64,000 bases of DNA from Pseudomonas putida (GTDB taxonomy: Bacteria > Pseudomonadota > Gammaproteobacteria > Pseudomonadales > Pseudomonadaceae), in NCBI RefSeq assembly GCF_003228315.1, contig NZ_CP029693.1, forward strand, positions 3,418,001 through 3,482,000, in the 5' to 3' direction. The notes under the pieces were generated by a model. That model ran no database searches, had not been told where the DNA came from, and saw only the letters and a program-made list of their open reading frames with translations. This document shows, piece after piece, positions 60,727 through 64,000 of the stretch (position 1 is its first letter; every line of letters starts with the position of its first letter). Both the position numbers and the translations under genes were made by a program.

Positions 60727-63243
60727 TTATTTGCGTGGTTTGGCGCGAGCGGTGGCTTCGGCCACCAACGGATCATCCGGCCAATAATGTTTCGGATACC
60801 GCCCCTTCAAATCCTTCTTCACCTCGGCATAGGTACTGCGCCAGAAGTTCGCCAGATCCTGGGTCACCTGCACCGGGCGCCGTGCCGGGGACAGCAGGTG
60901 CAGCTTGACCACTTGCCGGCCCCCGGCGATGCGCGGGGTGTCGGACAGGCCGAACAGCTCCTGCAAGCGCACCGCCAGAATCGGCGGTTGCTCGCTGTAG
61001 TCCAGGCGAATGGACGAGCCCGAGGGCACGCTCAGGTGATGCGGGGCCTGTTCGTCGAGCCGTTGCGGCAGCGGCCAAGGCAACAGGTTGTGGACGATGC
61101 TCGAAAGATCGAGGTTGGCGAAGTGACTGAGCCGCGAGACCTTGCCCAGGTACGGCATCAGCCAGTGTTCGAGGCTTTTGAGCAGTGCGGCATCGCTGAC
61201 GTCCGGCCATTCGCTGTCGCCCTTGCCGTCCAGATCCAGTTGGCGCAACAGCGCGACCCGTGCCTGCCACTGACGCAACTCGGGCGTCCACGGCAGCAGC
61301 TCCAGACCCTTGCGCCGCACCAGATTGACCAGTGCCTGGCTGCGGGCGGTTTCGTCGAGGCCGGTCAGCGGTTCGCGACTGAGGATCAGTTCGCCAACCT
61401 TGCGCTGGCGCTCGGCACGCAATACGCCTTCGCGCTCGTCCCAATCCAGTTGGTCGACGCAGCGCACCTGTTCGGCGAGGACGGAGTCGAACAACGTCGG
61501 ATCGAAATCCGTTGCCAGGTAAATGCGCTCTTCGCGCTGGCCCTGACGGCTGCCGAGATCAGCGATCACGATCCACGGTTGTTTCATCAGGCTGTCGGCT
61601 TCGGCGAACAGCGCGGCACGGCCATTGGCCAGGCGATATTCAGCGCCGCCGGCACGACGCTGCTGGGCGACACGATCGGGATAGGCCAGCGCCAACAGTG
61701 CACCAAGCCAACGCGGATGGTCGGGGTCGCTCACCGGTTCCGAGGCCTTGCCACGCAGATAACCTCGATACTGCCGCGCCAGTTGCCGCGCGCGCTGAAC
61801 CCCGCCCTGGGCACCACGAGCGGCCCGTTCTTCGCCGGACAACAGCACCAACCGGCTGTGCAGGTCGGCACCGGCACCGCGCAAAATATCGCGCTCGCCG
61901 AGCAGCGCCGCGACGTCGCAGGCCATGTCCGCCAGCCCCAGCGCCTGGCCGCGTAACAGCAGATGGGCGATACGCGGATGCGCCGGCAATTCGGCCATGG
62001 CCTGCCCGTGGCGAGTCAGGGTTTCGCCCTCCAATGCGCCCAGGCGTTCGAGCAGATCCTGTGCCTGTGCATAAGCGGCGGCCGGTGGCACATCGAGCCA
62101 GACCAGTTGCCCGGGCGCCACGCCCCAGCGACCGAGTTGCAAGGCCAGTCCCGCGAGATCCGCCGAAAGAATCTCCGCACTGCCGTAGGCCGCCAGTTGC
62201 TCGTGCTGGTCCTGGGACCACAGGCGATAACACACGCCCGGCTCCAGGCGCCCGGCCCGGCCGGCGCGTTGCGTGGCGCTGGCTTTGGAAATGCGCTGGG
62301 TGTCGAGGCGGGTCATGCCGCTGCCGGGGTCGAAGCGCGGCACCCGCGCCAGCCCGGCATCGACCACCACGCGCACGCCGTTGATGGTCAGGCTGGTCTC
62401 GGCGATGTTGGTGGCCAGCACTACTTTGCGTTTGCCTTCCGGCGCCGGATCGATCGCCGCCCGTTGCGCGGCCAGGTCCAGTTCACCGTGCAGCGGGCAA
62501 AGCAGCACTTGAGGGTTATCGCGCAAAGCATCTGCCAGTTGCTGATGCACACGACGGATTTCCGCCTGCCCCGGCAGGAACACCAGCACGCTGCCGGTTT
62601 CATCGTTCAGGGCTTCGAGGATGGTTTGCACCAGCCGTGGCTCGATGAATTCACCGGCCTGGAACGGCCGGCCCCAGCGCATCGCCACCGGGTACATGCG
62701 GCCTTCGCTGCGCAGGATCGGCGCATCGTCGAGCAAGCCGGCCAGGCGCTCGCCTTCCAGAGTGGCGGACATCAACAGGATTTTCAGCGGCTGATCATCG
62801 CGCAACAGCTCCCGGCCATTGAGGCTCAGGGCCAGTGCCAGATCGGCGTCTAGGCTGCGCTCGTGGAATTCATCGAAAATCAGCAGGCCCACGCCTTCCA
62901 GCGCCGGGTCGTCCTGCAAGCGCCGGGTGAGAATGCCTTCGGTGACCACTTCGATTCGAGTGTTGGGGCCGACCTTGCTGTCCAGGCGAATGCGATAACC
63001 CACGGTTTCGCCGACCTTCTCGCCCAACTCGCTGGCCAGCCGCTCCGCCGCCGCCCGCGCTGCCAGGCGACGCGGTTCGAGCATGAGGATGGTCTGCCCG
63101 GCCAGCCATGGCTCATTGAGCAAGGCCAGGGGCACGCGGGTGGTTTTACCGGCACCGGGCGGCGCTTCGAGCACGGCTTCGTGGCGTGTCGCGAGGGCTT
63201 CACGCAGGGCGGGTAAAACTTCATCGATCGGCAGAGAAATCAT
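60727..63243 (-). CDS. hrpB: ATP-dependent DEAH-type helicase HrpB
   Basis: 838-residue superfamily 2 helicase. Walker A GAGKT in APPGAGKTTRVP, DEFH in LLIFDEFHERS (Walker B), SAT in LLMSATLEG, NIAETSLTI and the QRAGRAGR motif VI are all seen. A helicase-associated domain and the HrpB-specific C-terminal domain (SSIRLDYSEQPPILAVRLQELFGL...YPKHYWPDDPL) follow. RNA targets are unknown. The ATG at 63243 (MISLPIDEVLPALREAL) is the normal start; sixteen upstream codons are excluded. Divergent from the small lipoprotein gene. Confidence 0.95.
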   Translation of the reverse strand: MISLPIDEVLPALREALATRHEAVLEAPPGAGKTTRVPLALLNEPWLAGQTILMLEPRRLAARAAAERLASELGEKVGETVGYRIRLDSKVGPNTRIEVVTEGILTRRLQDDPALEGVGLLIFDEFHERSLDADLALALSLNGRELLRDDQPLKILLMSATLEGERLAGLLDDAPILRSEGRMYPVAMRWGRPFQAGEFIEPRLVQTILEALNDETGSVLVFLPGQAEIRRVHQQLADALRDNPQVLLCPLHGELDLAAQRAAIDPAPEGKRKVVLATNIAETSLTINGVRVVVDAGLARVPRFDPGSGMTRLDTQRISKASATQRAGRAGRLEPGVCYRLWSQDQHEQLAAYGSAEILSADLAGLALQLGRWGVAPGQLVWLDVPPAAAYAQAQDLLERLGALEGETLTRHGQAMAELPAHPRIAHLLLRGQALGLADMACDVAALLGERDILRGAGADLHSRLVLLSGEERAARGAQGGVQRARQLARQYRGYLRGKASEPVSDPDHPRWLGALLALAYPDRVAQQRRAGGAEYRLANGRAALFAEADSLMKQPWIVIADLGSRQGQREERIYLATDFDPTLFDSVLAEQVRCVDQLDWDEREGVLRAERQRKVGELILSREPLTGLDETARSQALVNLVRRKGLELLPWTPELRQWQARVALLRQLDLDGKGDSEWPDVSDAALLKSLEHWLMPYLGKVSRLSHFANLDLSSIVHNLLPWPLPQRLDEQAPHHLSVPSGSSIRLDYSEQPPILAVRLQELFGLSDTPRIAGGRQVVKLHLLSPARRPVQVTQDLANFWRSTYAEVKKDLKGRYPKHYWPDDPLVAEATARAKPRK

Positions 63244-63353
63244 GCTGGCTCCAAAACAGAGGCGCGAGTATAACGGCGAACTGCGGGGCATTCGTCAGGG
63301 TCTTAATGCATACCGACGACGTTTCGTTTTGAGATTACCCAAGGAGATTTCAT

Positions 63354-63773
63354 ATGCGTGCTCCCTTTCGCCTGATGGGCGGTGTATTGATCGCGACCCT
63401 GCTGACCCAGATCACCGCCTGCGGTTCGATCTTCTACCCCGATCGCCGTGGCCAGATCGACGGCAAGATCGACCCGGCCATCGCCGTGCTCGATGCCGTG
63501 GGCCTGCTGTTCTACATCATTCCCGGCCTGATCGCGTTTGGCGTGGACTTCGCCACCGGCGCGATTTACTTCGCACCGGGCGAGACCGCCTACGTGGCGC
63601 CGGAAAAACTCAAGGAAGCCATCGGCGCCGACGGCAAGGTCGATAACCTCAAGTTGCAGACTATTCTGGAACGTGAAACGGGTCGCAGCGTCCCGCTGGA
63701 TGACCCTCGCCTGATCCAGCACAAGGGCAGCACCCAGCAACTGGCCATGCTCGGCCTGCAACCTGCCGCGTAA
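63354..63773 (+). CDS. Small putative lipoprotein, YidQ/YceK-like
   Basis: 139 residues. A signal peptide ends in a lipobox ITACGS, predicting lipidation at Cys23 and export to the periplasmic face. The segment SIFYPDRRGQIDGKIDPAIAVLDAVGLLFYIIPGLIAFGVDFATGAIYFAP contains a long hydrophobic stretch; the pattern resembles small envelope lipoproteins of the YceK/YidQ type, tentatively. The C-terminus (EKLKEAIGADGKVDNLKLQTILERETGR) is helical. Function unknown. It is 29 bases upstream of the fieF-like gene. Confidence 0.8.
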   Translation: MRAPFRLMGGVLIATLLTQITACGSIFYPDRRGQIDGKIDPAIAVLDAVGLLFYIIPGLIAFGVDFATGAIYFAPGETAYVAPEKLKEAIGADGKVDNLKLQTILERETGRSVPLDDPRLIQHKGSTQQLAMLGLQPAA

Positions 63774-63802
63774 TCGGTGCACCTGAAGGAATAACCGCAC
63801 TC

Positions 63803-64000
63803 ATGATCTCCAGCTCCGAACACGCCCGCCTGCTGCGGCTGGCGACCCGTGCCTCGGTGGCGGTGGCGTGCACACTGGTCATCGCCAAGGCCATCGCCTG
63901 GTGGCTGAGCGGCTCGGTGAGCATGCTCGCCGGGCTCACCGACTCGGCCCTCGACGGCGTGACATCGCTGCTCAACCTGCTGGCGGTGCATTACGCCTTG
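63803..64000 (+). CDS. fieF: Cation diffusion facilitator FieF-like (N-terminal part, cut by window edge)
   Basis: The first 66 residues of a cation efflux protein. RLATRASVAVACTLVIAKAIAWWLSGSVSMLAGLTDSALDGVTSLLNLLAVHYAL matches the first two helices of FieF, with the zinc/iron-binding Asp in LTDSALDG. It exports divalent metal (Fe2+, Zn2+) in exchange for protons. AAGGA is upstream of the ATG at 63803. The rest lies beyond the window. Confidence 0.88.
   Translation, partial: MISSSEHARLLRLATRASVAVACTLVIAKAIAWWLSGSVSMLAGLTDSALDGVTSLLNLLAVHYAL

Noticed and set aside
60499..61956. 485-codon plus-strand frame
   Set aside because: Antisense to hrpB and translates a REP near its start; no domain recognised.
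1..64000. tRNA, rRNA, riboswitch, prophage attachment site or transposase genes
   Set aside because: None was found on reading both strands; glyA in particular shows no obvious glycine riboswitch upstream, only a REP and a short leader.

Overview
The window is chromosomal DNA of a Pseudomonas, most likely of the P. fluorescens group. The evidence is dense GC-rich coding with Pseudomonas codon use, about twenty REP/REPIN-type palindromic repeats (cores GGAGCGAGCCTGCTCGCGA and GATCGCAGCC) between genes, and gene neighbourhoods I recognise from pseudomonads: morA-glyA, the mapZ-type PilZ gene next to radA, mscL-fpr, cioAB, and a quiC/TetR/aroQ2 quinate cluster. I found no rRNA, tRNA, CRISPR array, prophage or complete insertion sequence. 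The window starts inside a gene (the C-terminal part of a MorA-like PAS-GGDEF-EAL protein) and ends inside a fieF-like cation efflux gene.

Layout. 1-9.7 kb: c-di-GMP protein end, glyA, an AT-rich orphan gene, a CobW/YjiA G3E GTPase, cstA-ybdD, a MapZ-like PilZ protein, radA. 10-14 kb: mscL, fpr, a LuxR solo with a perfect dyad upstream, rlmG. 14-17 kb: cyanide-insensitive cytochrome bd oxidase (cioAB plus a DUF2474 small protein) with a perfect ANR/FNR box upstream. 17-24.5 kb: MFS exporter, a DJ-1-like protein lacking its nucleophilic cysteine, a small secreted protein, purine permease-trmA, a DUF4160/DUF2442 pair bracketed by inverted 31-bp repeats, and a tautomerase/LysR pair.

24.5-30.6 kb: quinate/shikimate catabolism. 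A type II dehydroquinase, a QsuD-like quinate/shikimate dehydrogenase, a TetR regulator, a QuiC 3-dehydroshikimate dehydratase-HPPD-like fusion and an MFS importer would convert quinate or shikimate to protocatechuate. Two related 14-bp dyads lie in the two main promoters. 30.7-37.4 kb: a second, uncharacterised catabolic locus (EamA permease, TIM-barrel isomerase, Gfo/Idh/MocA dehydrogenase, IclR regulator, KSTD-like flavoprotein, aldo/keto reductase). Related operator-like dyads lie upstream of its two divergent operons. 37.5-40.3 kb: tandemly duplicated zinc metallopeptidases plus an exported hydrolase.

40.4-52.4 kb: mostly housekeeping: HAD phosphatase-tesB, GNAT, HDAC-like amidohydrolase, BaiN-like flavoprotein, rhlE, yedA/Lrp pair, DEDDh exonuclease, NYN protein, DUF2076, YciC, EEP hydrolase. 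Four perfect DnaA boxes cluster at 43.6-44.8 kb. 52.4-60.5 kb: an amine/N-acyl-amine catabolic island (RidA, flavin monooxygenase, class III aminotransferase, aldehyde dehydrogenase, LysR, ArgE-like deacylase, DUF1028 protein). 60.7-64 kb: hrpB, a small lipoprotein and the start of fieF.

No single spectacular system stands out. The most worthwhile leads are the DUF4160/DUF2442 cassette with its inverted repeats, the two catabolic loci with visible operator pairs, the DnaA-box cluster, and REP elements that supply stop codons or C-terminal codons to four genes. All functional statements rest on reading the sequence and remembered family knowledge. No database search was run.
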